DNA from: an uncultured Bacilli bacterium
Lineage (GTDB): Bacteria; Bacillota_I; Bacilli_A; RF39; UBA660
DNA: 22,510 nt
Assembly (NCBI GenBank): GCA_934086485.1
Contig: CAKOIF010000021.1
Coordinates: 1 to 22,510 of the forward strand
Direction: 5' to 3'
The notes beneath the pieces are model-generated. The model did not search any database, was not told the DNA's origin, and worked only from the letters and a program-made list of their open reading frames with translations. Made by a program: the position numbers and the translations under genes. Below are positions 6,924 to 12,801 of the stretch, piece by piece (the first letter of the stretch is position 1; each line of letters begins with the position of its first letter).

Positions 6924-8015
6924 ATGCTTCCAAGTATAGGTTTATTTATTATAAAAATTTTATTATTATTATTTATTTTAGGAATAATAATATTAGTTCA
7001 TGAATTTGGACATTTCATTTGGGCTAAAACTTTTGGTGTTCATATTTACGAATTTTCAATAGGAATGGGGCCTTTATTACATACCCATAAAGGAAAAAAA
7101 GATGGTATTAATTATAATATTAGAGCAATTCCTATAGGGGGATTTGTATCAATGGCTGGTGAAGTTTATGATTCAGGCGAAGTTGATGAAAATAATAAAA
7201 AGATAAAAAAAGACAAATTAATGTGTAATAAAAAATGGTGGCAAAGACTTATCATTTTAGTTGCGGGTGTTGTTAATAACTTTATTTTAGCAATAGTAAT
7301 TCTATTTATTTATACACTTATTTGGGGTGGTGGAGCAATTACTCCAAAAGTATTAAATGTAGTCGAAGATAAACCAGCGGCCACTGCAGGATTAAAATCT
7401 GGTGATGTTATAACAAGTATTAATGGTTATAAAGTAGCATCTTGGGATAAAGCACAAATTATTTTATATTATAAAAATACTAATGAATATTATACTTTTG
7501 AAGTAAAACATACTGATGGAACAAAAGAGAAAATAAAGATTAAACCAGAAATTATTAAAGATGAAGAAACGGGTGCTGAATCTAAACTATTTGGTATTCA
7601 AATTGATTCTGAGGATACCTCAAATGTATTTAAATCATTTATTTATAGCATTAGAAAATTTAATTCAATTATAAGTTCAATGGTTTACACTATATGGGGA
7701 CTTATTTCTGGTAAAATTGGTTTATCTGCTTTATCAGGCCCTGTAGGTATATATGAAGTAGTTGGTGAAACAATTAATTATGGTATAAATTATTTCTTAT
7801 ACATATTAGCTTTCTTATCAATTAATGTTGGATTTATTAATATTTTACCATTCCCGGCATTTGATGGTGGACACGTATTATTTTTAATAATTGAAAAAAT
7901 TAAAGGTAGTCCAGTTAATGCTAAAATAGAAAATACTTGTCATTTAATAGGATTTATATTAATATTCCTTTTAATGATTGTAGTTACAATAAGCGATATA
8001 ATTAAGTTATTTTAA
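6924..8015 (+). CDS. rseP: Site-2-type intramembrane zinc metalloprotease RseP/RasP
   Basis: A 363-aa site-2 protease that cuts membrane-embedded substrates such as anti-sigma factors, cleaved signal peptides and FtsL in relatives. The active-site motif HEFGH is at residues 26-30 in the first membrane helix. The third zinc ligand is D314 in NILPFPAFDGGH. A single PDZ domain lies at about residues 130-215 (GLKSGDVITSINGYKV), followed by the last three helices. AAAGGAG is placed well before the ATG. It begins 16 bases after cdsA, as in most Bacillota where cdsA and rseP are adjacent (often with dxr between). It ends the operon. Confidence 0.95.
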   Translation: MLPSIGLFIIKILLLLFILGIIILVHEFGHFIWAKTFGVHIYEFSIGMGPLLHTHKGKKDGINYNIRAIPIGGFVSMAGEVYDSGEVDENNKKIKKDKLMCNKKWWQRLIILVAGVVNNFILAIVILFIYTLIWGGGAITPKVLNVVEDKPAATAGLKSGDVITSINGYKVASWDKAQIILYYKNTNEYYTFEVKHTDGTKEKIKIKPEIIKDEETGAESKLFGIQIDSEDTSNVFKSFIYSIRKFNSIISSMVYTIWGLISGKIGLSALSGPVGIYEVVGETINYGINYFLYILAFLSINVGFINILPFPAFDGGHVLFLIIEKIKGSPVNAKIENTCHLIGFILIFLLMIVVTISDIIKLF

Positions 8016-8032
8016 CTTAGTTATATTTTTTT
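8003..8032 (+). terminator. Possible weak terminator at the end of the rseP operon
   Basis: TAAGTTA pairs with TAACTTA around a TTT loop, and the right arm begins with the rseP stop codon. The T-rich tract follows after six bases, which is not ideal, so termination may be incomplete. Confidence 0.4.
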
Positions 8033-8045
8033 GCTTGACACAAGC

Positions 8046-8074
8046 TTTACATTTAGTGACTTTTATGATAAAAT
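8046..8074 (+). promoter_or_regulatory. Promoter of the transglutaminase-like gene
   Basis: TTTACA (8046-8051), a 17-base spacer and TAAAAT (8069-8074), giving a leader of about 17 bases. A TTGACA at 8035-8040 is also present but is too far from any -10 element. Confidence 0.55.
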
Positions 8075-8097
8075 ATTAGTAATTAATGGGGGTTAAT

Positions 8098-8982
8098 ATG
8101 AGTATTTATGATTTAGAAAAAATAAGGTTAAATTTATTTGTTGCACCTAATGTTGATGAAACAAATTTTAATTGGATGTTAAAAAGTAATAAAATAACTA
8201 AAGAGGAATATGCATCTTTGTTAAGTGATTATAAAGCCTTTTTAAAAAGATATAAAGTGTTAAATGACGAGCTTTCTTTTAAAGAACCTATTTCAATATA
8301 TGCTTTATTTGTTTATATGTATAAAAATGGTTTCTTATCTAAGGATAAATCTATTGAATTTAAAGTATTTTATAAAGAGTATTTAGATATGATAAATTTA
8401 CGTGGAGCAAATATTTTTAATGGCAAAGGCGTATGCAGGCATATAGGCTCAATGCTTACAGACATTTTAAGAGAAAGTGGTATAGAAAGTTATCACTATA
8501 GTAATTGGAGTTCATTATCGCTTTTATACTCTATGATTAATAAAAAATGTTTAAAAAACGCTTATAATTCTGAAGGTAAACTTGATTATGAAATAAATAA
8601 ACAAATTGTTTTACTTTTAAAATCTTTTTCTTTATATGCACCACATTTAATTTCCTATGCAAGTTATGATGGTAAAAATTACTTTTTAGATCCAACGAAT
8701 AAAAGAGTACTACATACTTATGGATTAGGAATTACTGATGATAGTGGAGTTATGTGTCCTAAATTTAAGGGAAATGGTCGTTATGATTTACTTGAAGATA
8801 GAAAAAGAATGTGTGATTTAATAAATCAAAATAACAAGCCTTTATCAAATGAAGAAGTTCAAGATATTTTAAATGAATCAAATGCTAAAATATTACTACA
8901 TAAAGATATGTATGAGGACTTTTATAATGCGAATAAAGCATTTTATGAAGATATGTCTTTAAGACTTACAAAACATAAATAA
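8098..8982 (+). CDS. Cytosolic transglutaminase-like (Cys-His-Asp) protein
   Basis: A 294-aa protein with no signal peptide or membrane segment. Its middle shows a transglutaminase/cysteine-protease core: GKGVCRHIGSMLTDIL places Cys113 at the start of a helix, HLISYASYDGKNYFLDPTN supplies His183 and Asp198. The order and spacing fit the Cys-His-Asp triad of transglutaminase-like superfamily proteins. The reaction (peptide cleavage, crosslinking or deamidation) and substrate are unknown. The C-terminal third is a charged helical region. I choose ATG 8098 because the run of five G's just upstream serves as its ribosome binding site; an in-frame ATG at 8086 would put that site within the gene. 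It appears to be a single-gene unit. Confidence 0.7.
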   Translation: MSIYDLEKIRLNLFVAPNVDETNFNWMLKSNKITKEEYASLLSDYKAFLKRYKVLNDELSFKEPISIYALFVYMYKNGFLSKDKSIEFKVFYKEYLDMINLRGANIFNGKGVCRHIGSMLTDILRESGIESYHYSNWSSLSLLYSMINKKCLKNAYNSEGKLDYEINKQIVLLLKSFSLYAPHLISYASYDGKNYFLDPTNKRVLHTYGLGITDDSGVMCPKFKGNGRYDLLEDRKRMCDLINQNNKPLSNEEVQDILNESNAKILLHKDMYEDFYNANKAFYEDMSLRLTKHK

Positions 8983-9012
8983 TTTACAAAATAGATACTT
9001 TTGTGGTACCAT
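8983..9012 (+). promoter_or_regulatory. Possible extended -10 promoter for the DUF1003-like gene
   Basis: TTTACA at 8983-8988 is followed after 18 bases by TACCAT, preceded by TGG (an extended -10). ACCAT-TAAT-ATGGT at 9008-9021 forms a 5-bp palindrome over the predicted start point, which could be an operator or chance. Confidence 0.35.
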
Positions 9013-9029
9013 TAATATGGTGATAAAAA

Positions 9030-9536
9030 ATGGAAAATAAAAATAGTAAAAAAGAAATAGTAAAAATGCTTTTAAAAAAAGATATTAATGTAACTGATGA
9101 AGAAGATTTAATTAATATGCTTATTAATGAACCAATTAGTGTTGATACAGATAAAGAAAGTGATTTAAATAGAAGTTTTGGCGACTTTTTAGCAGATAAA
9201 ATAACCGAAATCGCAGGTAGTTGGCCATTTATAATAGGACTTGTTGTATTCCTTCTTTTATGGATAATTCTTAATATATTTATTTTAACAAATGCAGATC
9301 CATACCCATTTATTCTTTTAAATTTACTTTTGTCTTGTATAGCGGCCCTTCAGGCACCAATTATTATGATGAGTCAAAATAGGGAAGCAAAAAAAGATAG
9401 ACTTCGTAGCTCAAATGATTATAAAACAGATTTAAAAAGTGAATTAATTCTTGAGGACTTACATAATAAAATGGAACAAATACTTAAAAATCAAAATAAA
9501 ATTATTAATATTTTAACTGAAGATGACAATAAATAA
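9030..9536 (+). CDS. DUF1003-family small membrane protein
   Basis: The 168-aa protein has a charged N-terminal region (1-55), two close membrane helices at about residues 67-88 (SWPFIIGLVVFLLLWIILNIFIL) and 93-112 (PYPFILLNLLLSCIAALQAPIIMM), then a charged helical tail (118-168). DPYPFILLNLLLS and the sequence APIIMMSQNR are diagnostic of DUF1003 proteins, whose function is not established. The tail (ELILEDLHNKMEQILKNQNKI) looks like a coiled coil and may mediate self-association. GGTGAT lies five bases before the ATG. It is probably a single-gene unit ended by the hairpin directly at its stop codon. Confidence 0.85.
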   Translation: MENKNSKKEIVKMLLKKDINVTDEEDLINMLINEPISVDTDKESDLNRSFGDFLADKITEIAGSWPFIIGLVVFLLLWIILNIFILTNADPYPFILLNLLLSCIAALQAPIIMMSQNREAKKDRLRSSNDYKTDLKSELILEDLHNKMEQILKNQNKIINILTEDDNK

Positions 9537-9563
9537 TCGTATCTAAATGATATGATTTTTTTT
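9535..9563 (+). terminator. Rho-independent terminator of the DUF1003-like gene
   Basis: AATCGTATC pairs with GATATGATT (nine pairs, one G-U) around TAAAT, followed by eight T's. The left arm starts inside the stop codon. Confidence 0.8.
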
Positions 9564-9570
9564 ATTTTAA

Positions 9571-9741
9571 AATTTATTAGATTGTAAATTACTTTACATA
9601 AAAATATATGTAAAACATGCGTAAATAATAATATTGAAAAACGTCAAAAAAGTGTAAAATTTTAACTTTTTTTAAGAAATTTAACAAAAAAAGGAGGAAA
9701 TCAGAAATTTTTCGGTAATAAGTATAGTGAAGGGAGAAAAA
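9571..9741 (+). repeat. 171-bp direct repeat, copy A (leader of the nuclease-like gene)
   Basis: This non-coding segment aligns without gaps to 10353-10523, with about a dozen mismatches. All but one lie in the first 75 bases; the run from about 9643 to 9733 is identical. It holds several ATGTAAA/TTTACAT half-sites, including TTTACATA-n6-TATGTAAA (9593-9614). Further on are the 16-mer GTCAAAAAAGTGTAAA (9643-9658), an AGGAGG with no start codon behind it, and a second ribosome binding site (GGGAG) followed by the three-codon ORF ATG-ATT-ATC-TGA (9741-9752). It begins right after a terminator, so it probably carries the promoter for the next gene, but no unambiguous -35/-10 pair is visible. Confidence 0.9.
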
Positions 9742-9766
9742 TGATTATCTGAATCAGTAATATAAT

Positions 9767-10273
9767 ATGAATCAACAAAAAATGTATACAAATATAACAA
9801 GACAATGGCTTAATAATAATCAAAAAACTAATAAATTAATTGTTCACAAAAATGGTGATATGTTTAAATATAAGGGTAAATCATTTTTAATTGATAATCA
9901 TGATGTAGTTTTAGATTTTAAAAAAGGTGAATTAGAATTTGCTGAATGGCTTTCCTCAATGACTTCAAAAAGAATAGAGGTGTTTCCACGATTTAACAAG
10001 CCAGCTAATAAAAAATCTGCTGATTTTAAAATTGGTAAAGAATATTTTGATTATAAACATACTTATGGGTGCAGTAATCAATTAATATATCATAATTTAG
10101 AAAAGGCGAAGGGTCAATCATATAACTTTATTATAAACATTACAAATAATAAAATTAATAAACATAATATTTTAATGCAATTAAATTACACTTTTAGAAG
10201 ATTGAAATGGGTTAAAATCATAGCGATAAAATCCAAGTATGGATTTTATGTATATAAAAGAAAAAATCAGTAA
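9767..10273 (+). CDS. Basic protein resembling a toxin-type nuclease (CdiA C-terminal/PD-(D/E)XK-like)
   Basis: A 168-aa, Lys-rich, soluble protein. Residues 55-100 read ELEFAEWLSSMTSKRIEVFPRF, then SADFKIGKEYFDYK. E60, D86, D95 and K97 would form an E...D-x8-DxK site like that of PD-(D/E)XK or CdiA C-terminal tRNA nucleases, with a strand containing FIINIT after it. This resembles nuclease domains at the ends of polymorphic toxins, but the match is by eye and tentative. The start is weak: there is no ribosome binding site near ATG 9767 (TATAAT abuts it), and an alternative ATG at 9782 is no better. It lies between the two copies of a 171-bp repeat and is followed by an acidic ORF. It may be an orphan or poorly translated toxin cassette. 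Confidence 0.55.
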   Translation: MNQQKMYTNITRQWLNNNQKTNKLIVHKNGDMFKYKGKSFLIDNHDVVLDFKKGELEFAEWLSSMTSKRIEVFPRFNKPANKKSADFKIGKEYFDYKHTYGCSNQLIYHNLEKAKGQSYNFIINITNNKINKHNILMQLNYTFRRLKWVKIIAIKSKYGFYVYKRKNQ

Positions 10274-10306
10274 CCGTAGTGAAAAAGGTCACCGCGATTA
10301 CTGATT
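10265..10306 (+). repeat. Imperfect 42-nt hairpin at the end of the nuclease-like gene
   Basis: AATCAGTAA (10265-10273, containing the stop codon) pairs with TTACTGATT (10298-10306). CGT/GCG with G-U and GTGA/TCAC extend the stem around AAAAGG, with two mismatched steps. No T tract follows, so it is a poor terminator. The same nonamer AATCAGTAA also stands at 9752-9760, six bases before the gene. Confidence 0.65.
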
Positions 10307-10352
10307 ACAAGTTAATTATATAATTTTAATTGTGCTTTGTCAACAAGTTTAG

Positions 10353-10523
10353 AATTTATTAAAATGTAAATTGCTTTACATAAAAATATATGTAAAATAA
10401 ATGTAAATAATATTATTAAAAAATGTCAAAAAAGTGTAAAATTTTAACTTTTTTTAAGAAATTTAACAAAAAAAGGAGGAAATCAGAAATTTTTCGGTAA
10501 TAAGTATAGTGAAAGGAGAAAAA
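10353..10523 (+). repeat. 171-bp direct repeat, copy B
   Basis: Partner of 9571-9741, exactly 782 bp downstream. The half-site array is more regular here: ATGTAAA-ttgc-TTTACAT-aaaaatat-ATGTAAA-ataa-ATGTAAA (10364-10407). As in copy A, an AGGAGG without a start codon is followed by a second site (AAAGGAG), which here leads only to ATG-ACA-TAG at 10528-10536. The true start of the next gene lies 65 bases further on. Confidence 0.9.
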
Positions 10524-10551
10524 AGATATGACATAGCAAAATTTTAAAAGC

Positions 10552-10592
10552 GTCAAAAAAGTGTAAAGTGAAAATTTCGGCAAAAAAGGAGG
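10552..10592 (+). repeat. Third, shortened copy of the leader motif
   Basis: GTCAAAAAAGTGTAAA (10552-10567) is identical to the 16-mer in copies A and B. It is followed by GAAAATTT and AAAAAAGGAGGA, which parallel the downstream part of the long repeat with the middle deleted. Here the AGGAGG serves a real start codon at 10601. Confidence 0.65.
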
Positions 10593-10600
10593 AATTAAAA

Positions 10601-10882
10601 ATGCAAGAAATTAATCAAAAAATTACATTTTCTACAACTGGAGATGTAGATTATGAAAAAGTAAGAACAGGGCAAATCCCTAAAGAAATTTTAGAAGAGG
10701 TATTTGATAATATCTTAGAGCATTATGATGTGCCAAGGGAAAATTGTCGTGAGTTAGGGGTTACAATTAATGAGATTGATCCACCAGAATTTATAGAGTA
10801 TGATGAAGATGAAAGATTCTTTGAACTATTAATTAAACTAATATTTACCAAAAGAGAGGAGGAAGAATATTATGATAATTAG
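10601..10882 (+). CDS. Small acidic protein, possible immunity/antitoxin for the neighbouring ORF
   Basis: A 93-aa cytosolic protein with about 26 acidic and 10 basic residues; the acidic runs are IEYDEDERFFE and the C-terminal EEEEYYD. No domain is recognised. The first part reads ITFSTTGDVDYEKVRTGQIPKEILEEVFDNILEHYDV, probably a strand followed by a helix. I choose ATG 10601, with AAGGAGG upstream; an in-frame GTG at 10568 would contain that site. A small acidic protein beside a basic nuclease-like protein, each behind a copy of the same leader, is the usual picture of an immunity or antitoxin partner, but this is inference. Its last codons overlap a 19-codon ORF. Confidence 0.7.
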   Translation: MQEINQKITFSTTGDVDYEKVRTGQIPKEILEEVFDNILEHYDVPRENCRELGVTINEIDPPEFIEYDEDERFFELLIKLIFTKREEEEYYDN

Positions 10883-10931
10883 ACTTTTAATGAAGCTTAT
10901 TCGAAGATATAGTTTTATAAGATTTATTTAA
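10872..10931 (+). CDS. 19-residue cationic hydrophobic peptide
   Basis: ATG 10872 opens MIIRLLMKLIRRYSFIRFI and ends at TAA 10929-10931. AGGAGG lies nine bases upstream, inside the EEEE codons of the acidic ORF, and the two frames overlap by 11 bases, so the peptide could be translated by coupling. It has five positive and no negative charges. R4, K8, R11, R12 and R17 recur at about helical spacing among Ile, Leu, Phe and Met, so it could form an amphipathic membrane-active helix. That resembles type I toxins or membrane-active small proteins in general form only. GAGGAGGA may simply encode Glu residues, so translation is unproved. Confidence 0.4.
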   Translation: MIIRLLMKLIRRYSFIRFI

Positions 10932-10943
10932 ACAATAAGTTAA

Positions 10944-10972
10944 TTGCAAAATAAAATAATAAGTGCTATACT
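10944..10972 (+). promoter_or_regulatory. Promoter of the DUF6020-like gene (leaderless)
   Basis: TTGCAA (10944-10949), a 17-base spacer and TATACT (10967-10972) preceded by TGC, an extended -10. The expected start point, seven bases on, coincides with the A of the ATG at 10979. Confidence 0.75.
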
Positions 10973-10978
10973 AGGCAT

Positions 10979-12787
10979 ATGAAAAAGAAGTTTGAATGTT
11001 TTATATTAAGTTTTATTAGTGCTTTTACATTATTTTTTAATTTTAAAAAATTGTATTTAGGAAAAAATCCATTTAGTATTTTAAATATAGTTTTGCTCGT
11101 TTTATTTACTTTTATATTCTATATTTTTTATACTAAAAATGATTATAAAAATATTAGTAAAGAAGATAAAATACTTTTACCAATGTTTTCTATCTTTGTT
11201 TTAGTCGGTCAAAGTTATAGACATGTGGGCTCTCTTAGTATCTTATTTAGAAAGTATATGTTCTTTTTTACAATAATAAGATTTATTGGATTTTATAACG
11301 TCTTAAATCTATTTATGATTTATGTTAAAAAAACTATTTCAATTTTTGAAAATAAATTTAATTTAAAAGATAATAAATTTATAAAATTATTTAATAAACA
11401 TCCATTTTTAGTAAGTCTTTTTGTACTTATATTATGTTATAGTATTTATTATATAGCATATTATCCTGCGGTATTATCGCCAGATCCTAGTAATCAAATA
11501 AAACAGGCATTTAATGTAAGAACAAAATATGTAGATTATTCAATTCAGATTGATCCAAAAGTTAATTTAACTAATCATCATCCAGTACTCCATACATTAT
11601 TGTTAGGTTATTCAGTTAAACTTGGAAGACTTCTTGTTAATGATAACTTTGGCTTATTTATTTATACTTTTTTTCAAGGATTGTTTTTAGTTTTAACACT
11701 TTCTTATTCAATTTCTTATTTAAAGAAAAAAGGTGTAAGTAATAAATATTTACTTTTAATGTTATTATTATATGTTATAATGCCTTGTTTTCCATTTTAT
11801 GCTATTAACACAAATAAAGATGTTTATTATTCAATTCTTATGATTTGGCTTACAATATTTTTAATTGAATTTATTGAAAAATTCAAGAATAAAAAAATTA
11901 AATTTAAATGGTTATTATTATCATTTGTATTAATGATGTTTATTTGTTTATTTAGAAATAATGGTATTTTCTTAGTATTATTATTACTTCCATTTATGTG
12001 TAATTATAGTAAAATTAATAAAAAAAGAATAATTTGTTTAGTATTTGCTATATTTATAAGTTATATTTCGTATTCTAAAATACTTTTACCTGCTCTTCAT
12101 ATAACTGGGACAACGGTTAGGGAAGTTTTATCAATTCCTTTCCAACAAACCGCTAGATATATAAAATATCACGAAGAAGACTTAACCGAAGAGGATAAAA
12201 AAAATATTTCAGGACTTCTTAACTATGATATTATTAAAACTAAATATAAACCAAAATTATCTGATCCAGTTAAAGCAACTTTTAACAAATATGCTACAAA
12301 AGAGGATTTTGTTAATTATGCTAAAACTTGGCTTAAAGGATTTTATACTCATCCATTTACCTATATAGATGCAACACTTAATAATATTTATGGTTACTTT
12401 GATATTGGTGATTTAAATTGGTATTTATACACCAAATTTGATAAAAGAATTACTGAAAATAATTTAGTGGATTATCACTTTAATAGTTTTAAACATTTAC
12501 GTTCTTTCTTGTCTGGATATGGAAGTGCTTATAGATGTTTACCTGTTATTGGCTTATTTGTAAATATTGGTTTTAATGTTTGGATAGTTATATCTATGAC
12601 TATTTATTTAATAAAACAAAATAAAAAGAAATATTTAATAGTTATAAGCCCAATGCTTGTCGCAGTATTTTTCTGCATACTTAGTCCTGCGAATAACTAT
12701 TTTAGATATGCACTTCCATTCATATTTCCAATGCCCCTTGTTGTAATGTATTTATTAAATTTAAAAAAGATAGAAAAAGTTAAATAA
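10979..12787 (+). CDS. DUF6020-like polytopic membrane protein (possible GT-C glycosyltransferase)
   Basis: A 602-aa protein with about 13 hydrophobic segments spread along its length. After the fifth helix comes a loop reading YYPAVLSPDPSNQIKQAF and NLTNHHPVLHTLLLGY. This conserved Asp and His-His-Pro arrangement is what I associate with DUF6020 proteins, which look like GT-C lipid-linked-sugar transferases with acidic/His residues in the first outer loops. A soluble extracellular insert (about 385-480, with GDLNWYLYTKF) precedes the last four helices. It may add sugars from a polyprenyl donor to a surface polymer, but the substrate is unknown. No ribosome binding site exists upstream and the promoter places transcription start at the ATG. 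The gene ends at a bidirectional terminator shared with the convergent sortase gene. Confidence 0.75.
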   Translation: MKKKFECFILSFISAFTLFFNFKKLYLGKNPFSILNIVLLVLFTFIFYIFYTKNDYKNISKEDKILLPMFSIFVLVGQSYRHVGSLSILFRKYMFFFTIIRFIGFYNVLNLFMIYVKKTISIFENKFNLKDNKFIKLFNKHPFLVSLFVLILCYSIYYIAYYPAVLSPDPSNQIKQAFNVRTKYVDYSIQIDPKVNLTNHHPVLHTLLLGYSVKLGRLLVNDNFGLFIYTFFQGLFLVLTLSYSISYLKKKGVSNKYLLLMLLLYVIMPCFPFYAINTNKDVYYSILMIWLTIFLIEFIEKFKNKKIKFKWLLLSFVLMMFICLFRNNGIFLVLLLLPFMCNYSKINKKRIICLVFAIFISYISYSKILLPALHITGTTVREVLSIPFQQTARYIKYHEEDLTEEDKKNISGLLNYDIIKTKYKPKLSDPVKATFNKYATKEDFVNYAKTWLKGFYTHPFTYIDATLNNIYGYFDIGDLNWYLYTKFDKRITENNLVDYHFNSFKHLRSFLSGYGSAYRCLPVIGLFVNIGFNVWIVISMTIYLIKQNKKKYLIVISPMLVAVFFCILSPANNYFRYALPFIFPMPLVVMYLLNLKKIEKVK

Positions 12788-12801
12788 ATTTCTATCTTTT
12801 T
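12764..12801. terminator. Bidirectional terminator between convergent genes
   Basis: AAAAAGATAGAAA (12764-12776) pairs perfectly with TTTCTATCTTTTT (12789-12801) around a 12-nt loop. The outer A and T runs give a U tract in both directions. The left arm is coding for the last residues of the plus-strand gene, its stop codon lies in the loop, and the right arm reaches the stop codon of the minus-strand sortase. Confidence 0.85.

Noticed and set aside
9741..9766. TGA read as Trp to fuse the mini-ORF to the nuclease-like gene
   Set aside because: The mini-ORF is in a different frame and many genes here end with TGA or use TGG for Trp, so the standard code holds.
10265..10306. Hairpin as an integron attC site
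   Set aside because: The imperfect stem at a gene end is suggestive, but no convincing core sites (GTTRRRY with its inverse) or integrase were found.
9571..10523. The direct repeats as ends of an insertion sequence
   Set aside because: They are direct, not inverted, contain no transposase and hold ribosome binding sites and operator-like half-sites, so duplicated leaders explain them better.
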